From positions 62,001 through 126,000 of the forward strand of contig NZ_JBDWAS010000005.1 of NCBI RefSeq assembly GCF_039978735.1: a DNA stretch of 64,000 nt, in the 5' to 3' direction. Of the stretch, positions 1 through 7,448 are shown piece by piece; position 1 is the first letter of the stretch; the number at the start of each line of letters is the position of its first letter. The DNA comes from Maricaulis sp039978735. Its GTDB lineage: Bacteria > Pseudomonadota > Alphaproteobacteria > Caulobacterales > Maricaulaceae. The notes under the pieces were generated by a model. The model saw only the letters and a program-made list of their open reading frames with translations. It did no database searches and was not told the origin of the DNA. The translations under genes were made by a program, and so were the position numbers.

Positions 1-446
1 TCGACGAGGTTTCGGAGACCCTGTCCAACCTGCGCGCCCTGACCGAGCGACTGAGTGCCGAGGATGCCCTGATCGCCGACATGCGCCAGGCGATCGGCCG
101 GATCGATACGGCGGCCGGCGATATTTCGGCCGCGGCCAATTCGCTGGAACAGTTCGGTGCGACGGCCGAGCGCTTCCTGGTCAATGATCTGACCCCGGCG
201 GTGAACGAGACGACGCTGGCCGCCCAGGCGGTGAATGTGGCGGCCGTGAACACCGACACCATGATCCGCACCATCACGCCGCCGCTGGAAGACTTTGCCG
301 ATAGCGGGCTGCAGGATCTCAACCGGGCCTCGTCCGACCTGCGCCGCCTGATCGCGACGCTCGAACGCATCGCCCTGGAAATCGAGAGCAATCCCGGTGC
401 CTTCGTTGCCGGCTCGCCCCGTGAAACCGTGGAGGTCCCGCAATGA
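1..446 (+). CDS. MCE/MlaD-family lipid-transport protein, C-terminal part (5' truncated by window)
   Basis: An open frame enters from the window edge (codons in frame from base 3) and ends at 446. The visible residues are a long hydrophilic alpha-helical region rich in Ala, Leu, Thr and Asp, typical of the C-terminal helical tail of MCE-domain substrate-binding subunits of Mla/Pqi-type phospholipid transporters. The MCE domain itself lies outside the window. The next gene overlaps it by 4 bp (ATGA) and is an ABC-transport auxiliary lipoprotein, the usual partner of MCE proteins, which is the main reason for the call. It would act in the periplasm, moving lipids between inner and outer membrane. 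Confidence 0.7.
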   Translation, partial: DEVSETLSNLRALTERLSAEDALIADMRQAIGRIDTAAGDISAAANSLEQFGATAERFLVNDLTPAVNETTLAAQAVNVAAVNTDTMIRTITPPLEDFADSGLQDLNRASSDLRRLIATLERIALEIESNPGAFVAGSPRETVEVPQ

Positions 447-1093
447 GCGGAACACGTTTCCTCAAGCCGGCGCTGATCGCGCTGAGCCTGCTGCCGGTGG
501 CAGCCTGTGTCTCGCTTTTGCCCGAGAGCGATCCGGTCTCGGTCTACCGCCTGTCCTCGCCGGAACCGCGAGAATGGAGTGGCAATAGCGAAAACTGGAC
601 CATCATCGAGATCGAGATGCCGCAGGCGCCACGCGGCCTGTCCGGCGACCAGATCGCGCTGGTCCGGGACGGGCAGAGCCTGGCCTATGTCCATGGCGCG
701 CGCTGGATCGCACCGGCGCCGGGCCTGCTGCAGAGCCTGGTGATCGACACGTTCAACGCCGATCAGGCGCGCCTGGCGCCGGCCCGGCCGGAAGACGGGG
801 TGCGGGCCGATTACGAGCTGCATCTCGATCTGCGCCAGTTCGAGGCGGACTATGATCACGGCGACAGCGCCGCGCCGACCGTTCATGTGCGTATCGCGGC
901 GCGGCTGGTGGCCGAACACGGCCGCCGCTTTGTCGGGGCGCGAGTGTTTTCGGCGGAACGCCGGGCGACGGACAACCGGACCGGCGCCATCGTCGATGCC
1001 TTCGATGCAGCCGCGATCTCGATCAGCCGCGACATCGCCGCCTGGACCGCCATGGCAACGGAGATGCAGGACAGCGAAGCCGGCAGCGAATAA
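443..1093 (+). CDS. ABC-type transport auxiliary lipoprotein (PqiC-like)
   Basis: This 216-residue protein begins with a lipoprotein signal peptide: a hydrophobic stretch ending in VAAC, with Cys at about residue 22. The mature part has the beta-rich pattern of the ABC_trans_aux/PqiC family (SVYRLSSPEP near the N-terminus, then alternating strands and helices). It overlaps the preceding MCE-type gene by 4 bp, so the two are translationally coupled. Family knowledge places such lipoproteins at the outer membrane, docking the MCE tunnel. No transport substrate can be read from the sequence. Confidence 0.75.
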   Translation: MSGTRFLKPALIALSLLPVAACVSLLPESDPVSVYRLSSPEPREWSGNSENWTIIEIEMPQAPRGLSGDQIALVRDGQSLAYVHGARWIAPAPGLLQSLVIDTFNADQARLAPARPEDGVRADYELHLDLRQFEADYDHGDSAAPTVHVRIAARLVAEHGRRFVGARVFSAERRATDNRTGAIVDAFDAAAISISRDIAAWTAMATEMQDSEAGSE

Positions 1094-1116
1094 TCGCCGC
1101 CCGGCCGCGTGCTGGT

Positions 1117-3120
1117 CTAGTCGTCGGAGCGTTTCTTGCGGTCAGACGGCGACGGCGCGCCGTCCTCGTCCTGTGGCATGTTGGACAGCAGGTCCTTCCA
1201 GCGCCAGCCCGGATCGCCCTGACCCCGGCGTCCGCCGCGCTCGGGGAAGCCGACACTGTTGTCGCTGCGCGGACGCTCCTCGGCCGGTGCTGCCGGCGTT
1301 TCGCCATCCTGGGCGGAGGCGTGCTTCGCGTCCGGATCGGCGGCATCTGCATCCGGTGCGGGCGATGAACGCCGCCGCTGCAGCGGATCCGGCAGTTCAT
1401 TGGCGCCGAGGTCGGGCACGCGCCGGCCGCCGGCCACACTTCCCATGCGCAGCATGAAGTCGCTGAGCAATTCGTAATTCTGGCGGATGCGCGACTGGAA
1501 GGCGGCATCGATTTCCTGGGCTTCCTCGGCGGCAGCCATGGCGGCAGCATTCAGCCCGTCCAGACCGCGGCGCAGGGCGTCGGCGGCTTCCTGGGCCCGA
1601 TCGCGCGCCATGACGGGCATTTCCGCCAGACGCTGCGTCATGGTCTCGATCTGACGCTCGACCGACTGGCTCTCGGTGCGCGCGGTTTCAAGAACGGCCT
1701 CGAGACGGCGGCGGACGGAGTCGGCGGCCTCGTCGGCGGCCCGCGATGCGCGCTGGGTGAGTTTCTCGGCCTCGGCCAGGCGGGCCTCGAAGGCCTCGTC
1801 CGAGCGGCGGGCGGCTTCATAGGCCGTCTCATTGGTCTTCTCGACCTTGGAGGAGACGATATCGGCCTGTTTCTCGATCGCCTCGATCGCGGCCTCGGAG
1901 ACCTCCTTGGCCTCCTGTGCCGACGCGATCAGGCGGGCCAGTGCGGCCTCGTGCTCGCTGGCGGCGTGTTCGGTTTCCGAACGGACCCGGCCGGCCATGT
2001 CGTCGGCCCGCGCCAGGGCGGCGTCGACCGCCTCGCGGAAGGCCTCGGCACCGGAGGACGCCGCCGATTTCAGAGCACCGGCGCCTTCCTGGGCGGTCTT
2101 GGCCATGACTTCCAGCTCGGCCTTGTGGAAGTCCAGCGCAGCAGCGATCTTTTCCTGTTCCTGGCGCAGGGCCTCGCTGGCCTCGCTCAGGCGCTGGCGG
2201 TGTTTCACATAGGCCGCGTCGAGATTTTCCGAACGTTCCTTGAGACCGTTGGACAGATCGCGCAGATGGTCCGCGCGTTCGGTGATGACAATTGCAGCCT
2301 GGTCGCTGCGTTCGACGATTGCCGTGCCGGCAGCATCCAGGTCGCTCAGGCTGGCGCGGATACGCTTCTCGCTGTCGCTGGCCTGGGAGGCGGCGAGCTC
2401 GGCCGCTGCGGCGACCATTTTCGACTGATCGGAAATTGCGGCGGCGATCAGGGCCGCCTTGTCGTCGAGGGATTCGGACACCTCGCCGAGGCGCAGGCGT
2501 TCGCTGCGCAGGTCTTTCAACAGGCCTTCGGCGCGGTCGCGCGCATCGGTCGCCGACTGTTCCAGCGTGTCGGCATGGTGCGCGATCACCTCTTCCATGG
2601 CGGCGAGGCGCGCCAGGGCGCTTTCCAGCGCCGCATTGATCCGCTCGACCTCGTCGGACACGGCATCGGACAGGCTCTGGACTTCATGTTCGGCATAGCG
2701 GGCGGGTTCGACGAGCTTGCGCAGGGCGATCTCGACGCGCCGTGTATTGCGGCCGCTGCGGACGACTTCACGCGCCATCAGACCGCTCATGATGAAGAGC
2801 AGGGCCGGGGCGATAGCGAACACGGACAGACCGGTCAGCTGGCCGAAACCATAGCGCGTCAACGCGTCCAGTGACTGGATGCCCAGATAGCCCCAGATGA
2901 AGGCGCCTGCGGCGCCGATCCACAACAGTGCGAACGTATTGCCCAGCCAGACCATCCAGTTGCCGCTGGACTTGCCGCCGGCATCGTCCCATTGCGGGTT
3001 CTGTGAAGCCTGGGTGGACAGCGCATGCGATTGCGCTGTGGCGACCGGTGAATCCTGAGCGTCATCCGCCATATTCATCTCCGCCAGTTCGATTGTCTGG
3101 TCCTGGGTGTGTCTGGTCAT
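1117..3120 (-). CDS. Membrane-anchored coiled-coil protein, TipN-like polarity factor
   Basis: The 667-residue protein has about 55 polar residues, two transmembrane segments (about residues 55-80 and 97-117), and then roughly 430 residues of almost uninterrupted coiled coil rich in Ala, Glu, Arg and Asp. It ends in a basic/acidic tail with a short aromatic patch (GWRWKDLLS). Two N-terminal membrane spans plus a long coiled coil is the architecture of the Caulobacter new-pole marker TipN, which positions flagellar and division machinery. The name is inference from architecture; a generic membrane-bound coiled-coil scaffold is the alternative. It is transcribed convergently to the PqiC-like gene, with 23 bp between the stops. 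Confidence 0.5.
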   Translation of the reverse strand: MTRHTQDQTIELAEMNMADDAQDSPVATAQSHALSTQASQNPQWDDAGGKSSGNWMVWLGNTFALLWIGAAGAFIWGYLGIQSLDALTRYGFGQLTGLSVFAIAPALLFIMSGLMAREVVRSGRNTRRVEIALRKLVEPARYAEHEVQSLSDAVSDEVERINAALESALARLAAMEEVIAHHADTLEQSATDARDRAEGLLKDLRSERLRLGEVSESLDDKAALIAAAISDQSKMVAAAAELAASQASDSEKRIRASLSDLDAAGTAIVERSDQAAIVITERADHLRDLSNGLKERSENLDAAYVKHRQRLSEASEALRQEQEKIAAALDFHKAELEVMAKTAQEGAGALKSAASSGAEAFREAVDAALARADDMAGRVRSETEHAASEHEAALARLIASAQEAKEVSEAAIEAIEKQADIVSSKVEKTNETAYEAARRSDEAFEARLAEAEKLTQRASRAADEAADSVRRRLEAVLETARTESQSVERQIETMTQRLAEMPVMARDRAQEAADALRRGLDGLNAAAMAAAEEAQEIDAAFQSRIRQNYELLSDFMLRMGSVAGGRRVPDLGANELPDPLQRRRSSPAPDADAADPDAKHASAQDGETPAAPAEERPRSDNSVGFPERGGRRGQGDPGWRWKDLLSNMPQDEDGAPSPSDRKKRSDD

Positions 3121-3279
3121 TCCGGGCCCGATTGGCTGCCTTGGTCCGGCGCCGGATCAAGCCCTGTGCGCGCCGGATTGTTCATTATGGCAGAGAATAG
3201 GCGCAAATGCGCGCCGCACACACAGATAATCTATGCGGAACCGGTATTTGCCGGGAAAACCTGCGGTCGATAGCGGGGA

Positions 3280-3555
3280 TCAGCTGCGGTAGGACTGCGG
3301 CGGTTCGGACACCAGGCGCGGCGTCTGCTCTATCCGGAACAGGCTGCCCGCCGCATCCGCGCAATCGCTCAGGGATGCCGCGTTGTAACCCACGCCCTGG
3401 AAGGCATAGTCCTGACCGGTCACATAGACGGCCGAGATGGTCCGGTACTCGGCCGGGCCGACAGCGGCACAATCGACCGCCTCGACCTCGACACCGACGG
3501 ACGACAAGGCCGCCAGCGCGAGCCATTCGATCAGCGAAGCGAGAAACTGGATCAT
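3280..3555 (-). CDS. Hypothetical small secreted or membrane protein
   Basis: I do not recognise this 91-residue protein. From the ATG at 3555 it starts with a hydrophobic segment (about residues 4-22) that could be a signal peptide or membrane anchor. A Tyr/Ala-rich domain with two cysteines (VDCAA and SDCAD) follows. A longer version starting with TTG at 3585 is open but less likely. It stands alone between divergent neighbours. It may be a genuine periplasmic protein with a disulfide, but only weak evidence supports it. Confidence 0.45.
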   Translation of the reverse strand: MIQFLASLIEWLALAALSSVGVEVEAVDCAAVGPAEYRTISAVYVTGQDYAFQGVGYNAASLSDCADAAGSLFRIEQTPRLVSEPPQSYRS

Positions 3556-3695
3556 CCCAAACGTGCACCCTACGATCCGATTCAACCCCTCACGAGGGTA
3601 TGACGTGTTATATCCAAAGCGCGTTCATGGAAGATGGGAATTTTGTGAATTGTTTGTAAGCAAGGTGGCGGAAATGCGGCAGAGGCAGCACGATC

Positions 3696-4862
3696 ATGGA
3701 TGACCGCGACGGGGCAGGACTGCTCCGGTTTCTCGGGCTTTGTGCCTTCGGCCTTCTGCTGGCCAACCTGCCGGGCATGGCGGGCGTGTGGCCCTCCGCC
3801 GACCTGCCGGAGATCGGCGGCCGGACGCTGGGCGCCGCCGGCGCCGTGGCCTGGTGGACAGGTCAGACCCTCGTCTCATGGACATTCAATATCCTGCTGA
3901 TCGCCGCATTCGGGGGCTGGCTGGCCTGGCAACAGGACCGGGGCTTGCGGGTGCCGCTGGGCTGGATGCTCCTGCTGGGCCTGGTTGTGGCCTATTTCGT
4001 CTGGTTCGGAGAGCTGATCTCGATCCTGGCGATCGCAAGCATGATTGCCTTGCCGCTGCGCGCCATGCAGCCGGCCTCGCGCCTCGTTACCGCGCTGGTC
4101 CTGGTCGGCGGGACGCTGCTGATCGTGGTGGCGGGATCGGCCGTGACCGCGCTTCTGCCCGACACGATGGAGCCCGGCCAGTTGCTGGGTTTCGGCGCCG
4201 AACAGGTCACCGAAGCCGAAGCGGCACACCGGGCCGGCTATTTCGCGCAATTGCCCCGCAATATGGCAACGGCGCTGCAATGGCATCTCATGGAGGTCGT
4301 TTTTCTCGGCGGCGGTGTTCTGGGGCTGGCAATGATCGGCATGCTCGCGCTGGAAACCGGATTTGCCGGCGGGCGGTGGCCGGCGATGCATTATGTCCTG
4401 GTTGCAGCCGTCTGCCTGGGCCTCGGCCTGCCGCTGACCGGATGGGCGGCTGCGGCGGCTCTGGCGCGGGACTTCGCCCCGTCCGGCCTTTGGCAGAGCA
4501 ATGGTGCGCATGCGGTTGGCGCCTTGCTGTGCGCGGCCGGGTTCGCAGCGCTGATCGTCCTGGCGGGCAATCAGGCCCGTCTCGCACCGGTGACCCGACT
4601 TCTCGAACAGGCCGGCAAGATCTGGCTCAGCCTCTATACCGCCCAGCTCCTGATCGGGCTCGCCCTGTTTTCCTTGCTGCCCGGCCTGTCGCTCTACGGA
4701 CGGCTGGGCCCGGCCGGGCTGGCGCTGACCGGTTTCCTTCTGTGCGTTGTGCAGGCGCTCGCCGTCTGGGCCTGGAGCCGGTCTTTCCGGACCGGCCCCG
4801 TGGAATGGCTGCTGGACGGGCTGTCCCGCCGGCAGTTCGGCCCGCTGCGCCGCTTATCTTAA
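3696..4862 (+). CDS. DUF418-type polytopic membrane protein
   Basis: The 388-residue protein has about nine or ten hydrophobic segments. Its C-terminal half matches the DUF418/YeiB pattern: a helix pair with a conserved Gly/Leu-rich segment followed by WSRSFRTGPVEWLLDG, corresponding to the family's RFxxGPxEWLWR signature. DUF418 proteins are inner-membrane proteins of unknown function, often near transport or acyltransferase-like genes. The ATG at 3696 is preceded by a GAGG about 10 bp upstream. The gene ends 4 bp into the convergent maiA gene (shared bases 4859-4862). Confidence 0.75.
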   Translation: MDDRDGAGLLRFLGLCAFGLLLANLPGMAGVWPSADLPEIGGRTLGAAGAVAWWTGQTLVSWTFNILLIAAFGGWLAWQQDRGLRVPLGWMLLLGLVVAYFVWFGELISILAIASMIALPLRAMQPASRLVTALVLVGGTLLIVVAGSAVTALLPDTMEPGQLLGFGAEQVTEAEAAHRAGYFAQLPRNMATALQWHLMEVVFLGGGVLGLAMIGMLALETGFAGGRWPAMHYVLVAAVCLGLGLPLTGWAAAAALARDFAPSGLWQSNGAHAVGALLCAAGFAALIVLAGNQARLAPVTRLLEQAGKIWLSLYTAQLLIGLALFSLLPGLSLYGRLGPAGLALTGFLLCVVQALAVWAWSRSFRTGPVEWLLDGLSRRQFGPLRRLS

Positions 4863-5506
4863 GCTTCTGCGTCCGGCTGGTTTTCCGGTTCGGCATCGCG
4901 GAAGGCGGGAAGCGCCCGTGCCGCTTCGTCCGCCGCCAGCAGTGTGGGGCAGTTCGAGATATCGGCGCCCCACCGCCGGGCATTGTATATTTGCGGCACC
5001 AGATAAACCTCGGCGAGACCGGGCGCATCGCCGTGCAGGAAGGGCGTGGTGCGAGGGTGAGTGGCCACCATTGTTTCCAGTGACTGCAGCCCCGAACCGA
5101 TCCAGCGCTGGGCCCAGGCCTTCATGCCTTCCGGGCCTTGGCCCAGATCGCCGGCGATGGCCTTCAGGATGCGCAGGTTCTGCACGGGATGGATATCGCA
5201 GGCGATCACCGAGGCCCAGCCGCGCACGAGGCAGCGCGCTTGCGCGGATGAGGGCAGCAGCGCCGGTTGCGGCCAGGTCTCCTCGATCCATTCCAGGATC
5301 GCCGGCGATTGCAGCAGGCGCTGGCCGTCATGCTCGAGCACAGGCACCAGGCCCTGCGGCTGGATGCGCCGCCAGTCTTCGCTGTTCTGTTCGCCATCCT
5401 TCAGATTGATCGAGACCTGCTCATAGGCAACGCCCTTGAGATTGAGGGCGATGCGCAGGCGGTAGGCGGCGCTTGAGCGCCAATAGCCGTAAAGCGTCGT
5501 GGTCAT
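4859..5506 (-). CDS. maiA: Maleylacetoacetate (or maleylpyruvate) isomerase, zeta-class GST
   Basis: This 215-residue protein has the zeta-GST signature SSAAYRLRIALN near residues 11-22, replacing the canonical SSCSxRVR. The thioredoxin-like half contains PQGLVPVLEHDG and the QSPAILEWIEE segment, followed by a helical half containing HPVQNLRILK. The family uses glutathione to isomerise the cis-double bond of maleylacetoacetate in tyrosine/homogentisate breakdown, or maleylpyruvate in the gentisate route. The start at 5506 overlaps the stop of the upstream FAH gene (ATGA), so the two are translationally coupled. The hydrolase beside it performs the next step, which supports the assignment but not the choice between the two pathways. 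Confidence 0.85.
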   Translation of the reverse strand: MTTTLYGYWRSSAAYRLRIALNLKGVAYEQVSINLKDGEQNSEDWRRIQPQGLVPVLEHDGQRLLQSPAILEWIEETWPQPALLPSSAQARCLVRGWASVIACDIHPVQNLRILKAIAGDLGQGPEGMKAWAQRWIGSGLQSLETMVATHPRTTPFLHGDAPGLAEVYLVPQIYNARRWGADISNCPTLLAADEAARALPAFRDAEPENQPDAEA

Positions 5507-6150
5507 GAGCGGGCCTCCGGGATGGAGAATTCCAGCACCGGCAGGCCGGCAACTTCCGCCTTGACCGTGTCGCCTGCCTTGAGCGGGCCGACGCCGGCCG
5601 GCGTGCCGGTGAAGACCAGGTCTCCGGCGCCGAGCGTGAAGAAGCGGCCCAGTTCGGCGAGAAGCGCCTCCGGCGCCAGGATCATCTGGTCCAGATCGCC
5701 CGACTGCCGGGGCTCGCCATTGACCGACAGGCTGATCGCGCCGGACGCCGGCGGCGGTCCGGCGCGCAGCGTACCGACCGGCGCGCTGTCGCGGAACGCC
5801 TTGGCAATCTCCCACGGCGCGGACTTTTCCTTCAGCCGGGCCTGCAGGTCGCGCTTGGTCAGATCGACCCCGACACCGCTGGCGACGATGGCGCCGCCCT
5901 CACCGAGGGCCAGCACCAGCTCGACTTCATGATGCAGATCCGCGGTCTCTGCGGGGTAGGCGATCGTGGCGTCAGGCGTGACGGCGTCGGCGGGCTTCAT
6001 GAAGAAGATCGCTTCCGCCTTTGCTCCCATCTCCTTTGCGTGATCGGCATAATTGCGTCCGATGCAGAAGACACGGGCAACCGGGAAGGAACGGCTGTCG
6101 CCGTCGATGGCAAGGCGGGGCCGGGCAGGCGGCGTCACGAAGTCGGTCAT
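5503..6150 (-). CDS. Fumarylacetoacetate hydrolase-family protein (FAH/acylpyruvase fold)
   Basis: This 215-residue protein is the short YcgM/FAHD1-like version of the FAH family, not the ~420-residue fumarylacetoacetase. It shows the conserved CIGRNYADHAKEMG segment, the metal-site region DLHHEVELVLALG and the C-terminal VFTGTPAGVGPL loop. Together with the zeta-GST isomerase it would cleave fumarylacetoacetate or fumarylpyruvate in the cytoplasm. The ATG at 6150 is chosen because the homologous N-terminus begins there; the frame stays open upstream but reads into the divergent regulator. Transcription diverges from the MarR gene 84 bp away, so MarR control is likely. Confidence 0.8.
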   Translation of the reverse strand: MTDFVTPPARPRLAIDGDSRSFPVARVFCIGRNYADHAKEMGAKAEAIFFMKPADAVTPDATIAYPAETADLHHEVELVLALGEGGAIVASGVGVDLTKRDLQARLKEKSAPWEIAKAFRDSAPVGTLRAGPPPASGAISLSVNGEPRQSGDLDQMILAPEALLAELGRFFTLGAGDLVFTGTPAGVGPLKAGDTVKAEVAGLPVLEFSIPEARS

Positions 6151-6234
6151 GGCGCTTGAGATAGCGCGAGCCGTGCCCGGTCGTCGAGACAACAATTGCT
6201 TGCGGCCCGTGGGCCTGTGTTGCACCACTGCGGC

Positions 6235-6708
6235 ATGACCCGCCCGACCGTGCCCGATACCCCGTCGCACCTGCGCCTGCAGGACTATCTGCCCTATCGC
6301 CTCGCCGTGGCGTCCAACCTTGTCAGCCGGCTGGTGGCGCGGGCCTACCAGGACCAGTTCGGTGTGACGATCTGGGAATGGCGCGTGATCGCGATCCTGG
6401 GTGAGGGCGTGCCGATGACGGCCCAGGCGATCAGCGACAGTGCGGCGATGGACAAGGTGTCGGTCTCGCGCGCAGTGCGCAGCCTGGAAGAGCGCGGACT
6501 GGTGGAGCGCGAGAACCACGCCGCAGACCGGCGGTCACGCATGTTGCATCTGACGGCCGACGGGCGGCGCGTCTACGACGAGATTGCACCGGTCGCGCTG
6601 GCGCAGGAAGCGGCCTTGCTGAGCGAGTTCTCGGACGCGGAAATCGAGACGCTCGCCGGCTTGCTGGACCGGCTGAGACAACGGTCCAGCGCGCTTTCCG
6701 GCATGTGA
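6235..6708 (+). CDS. MarR-family transcriptional regulator
   Basis: This 157-residue winged-helix protein shows the MarR layout: an N-terminal dimerisation helix (LPYRLAVASNLVSRLVARAY), the HTH around TAQAISDSAAMDKVSVSRAVRSLEERGLV, the wing motif ADRRSRMLHLTADGRRVYD and a C-terminal dimerisation helix. The ATG at 6235 matches the expected N-terminus; an upstream in-frame alternative at 6196 lies in the intergenic space. It is divergent from the FAH-maiA pair, and MarR proteins in this arrangement usually repress the adjacent aromatic-catabolism operon until an aromatic acid binds. Confidence 0.85.
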   Translation: MTRPTVPDTPSHLRLQDYLPYRLAVASNLVSRLVARAYQDQFGVTIWEWRVIAILGEGVPMTAQAISDSAAMDKVSVSRAVRSLEERGLVERENHAADRRSRMLHLTADGRRVYDEIAPVALAQEAALLSEFSDAEIETLAGLLDRLRQRSSALSGM

Positions 6709-6864
6709 CAGCGCGCAGCTCGCCCAGAGGTTGATACTCGTAATCTATACTTGCCAATTTGTGATCAGTTTGAGAATAGGAAGCATGGTTATCGAAAGCT
6801 GTAATAATCTATGAGCTTTTGAAATCTTTCCGTTAAGGCCTCGATTCTAGGACTAGCCCTGACG

Positions 6865-6878
6865 ACGCCACGTGGCGT
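6865..6878. promoter_or_regulatory. Perfect 14-bp palindrome upstream of the YfiR-like gene
   Basis: ACGCCAC-GTGGCGT is a perfect palindrome 31 bp before the ATG at 6910, inside a 201-bp intergenic region that is distinctly AT-richer than its surroundings (6709-6909). It could be an operator or the stem of a leader hairpin. No clear -35/-10 pair could be assigned. Confidence 0.4.
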
Positions 6879-6909
6879 TCCCCAAAGACAAAGGGCAGGG
6901 GCCTTACAT

Positions 6910-7419
6910 ATGCGTTTTCTCATTCTGCCGGTGATCGCCGGCGCTCTTATTTCAACTCCGGCTTTCGCAGAAACCTCGCAGCGTGACCTTGAAGTGATCG
7001 GCCGTGCGCTGGGCTTCATGGAAGGCGTCAGCGGTTCGGACCGGACTGTTGCCATCGTTTACGACGCCGGCAGCGAAGCCGAAGCGCAGGCTCTGGCCGG
7101 CGCCATGTCCGGCGGCCTGTCGGCTGGCCGGGTCACGCTGAATGCGCGCCTCGTTCCGATGGCCGATGCAGGCAGCCTGTCCGGCGCCCACGCCGCGGTC
7201 CTGCTGGGCTCGGCGTCCGGCGATGCCGGCGTCTTCTCCGCCGCCAGCTCGGCCGGCGTGATGACCGTTTCCACCGATATGGGCTGCGTTGAAAGCGGCC
7301 AGTGCGTGATGGGTGTCCAGAGCGCCCCGTCGGTCCGCATCGTCGTCAATCGCGGTGCTGCCGATGCCTCGTCGGTCTCCTTCGCGGCCGCCTTCGCGAT
7401 GATGATCGAAGAAATCTAG
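6910..7419 (+). CDS. Periplasmic protein resembling the YfiR (DUF4154) family
   Basis: The 169-residue protein has a clear signal peptide (MRFLILPVIAGALISTPAFA, cut before ETS). The mature part alternates strands and helices and contains a late segment SSAGVMTVSTDMGCVESGQCV followed by VRIVVNRGAAD. This is reminiscent of the LTVSD...G..I.F....RVRFEIN pattern of YfiR-like periplasmic regulators, with two cysteines in the matching loop. YfiR proteins commonly lie next to TonB-type receptors and signalling proteins, as here. The match is distant; a generic periplasmic binding-like fold is the alternative. It starts a probable three-gene unit with the TonB receptor (29 bp gap) and the chemoreceptor. 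Confidence 0.5.
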   Translation: MRFLILPVIAGALISTPAFAETSQRDLEVIGRALGFMEGVSGSDRTVAIVYDAGSEAEAQALAGAMSGGLSAGRVTLNARLVPMADAGSLSGAHAAVLLGSASGDAGVFSAASSAGVMTVSTDMGCVESGQCVMGVQSAPSVRIVVNRGAADASSVSFAAAFAMMIEEI

Positions 7420-7448
7420 ACCGGACAGGATCCAGAAGAGTTACGACC

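Noticed and set aside
4859..5815. A 318-residue fusion frame covering maiA and beyond
   Set aside because: The upstream part is the wrong frame of the FAH gene; the GST starts at 5506 with an ATGA overlap.
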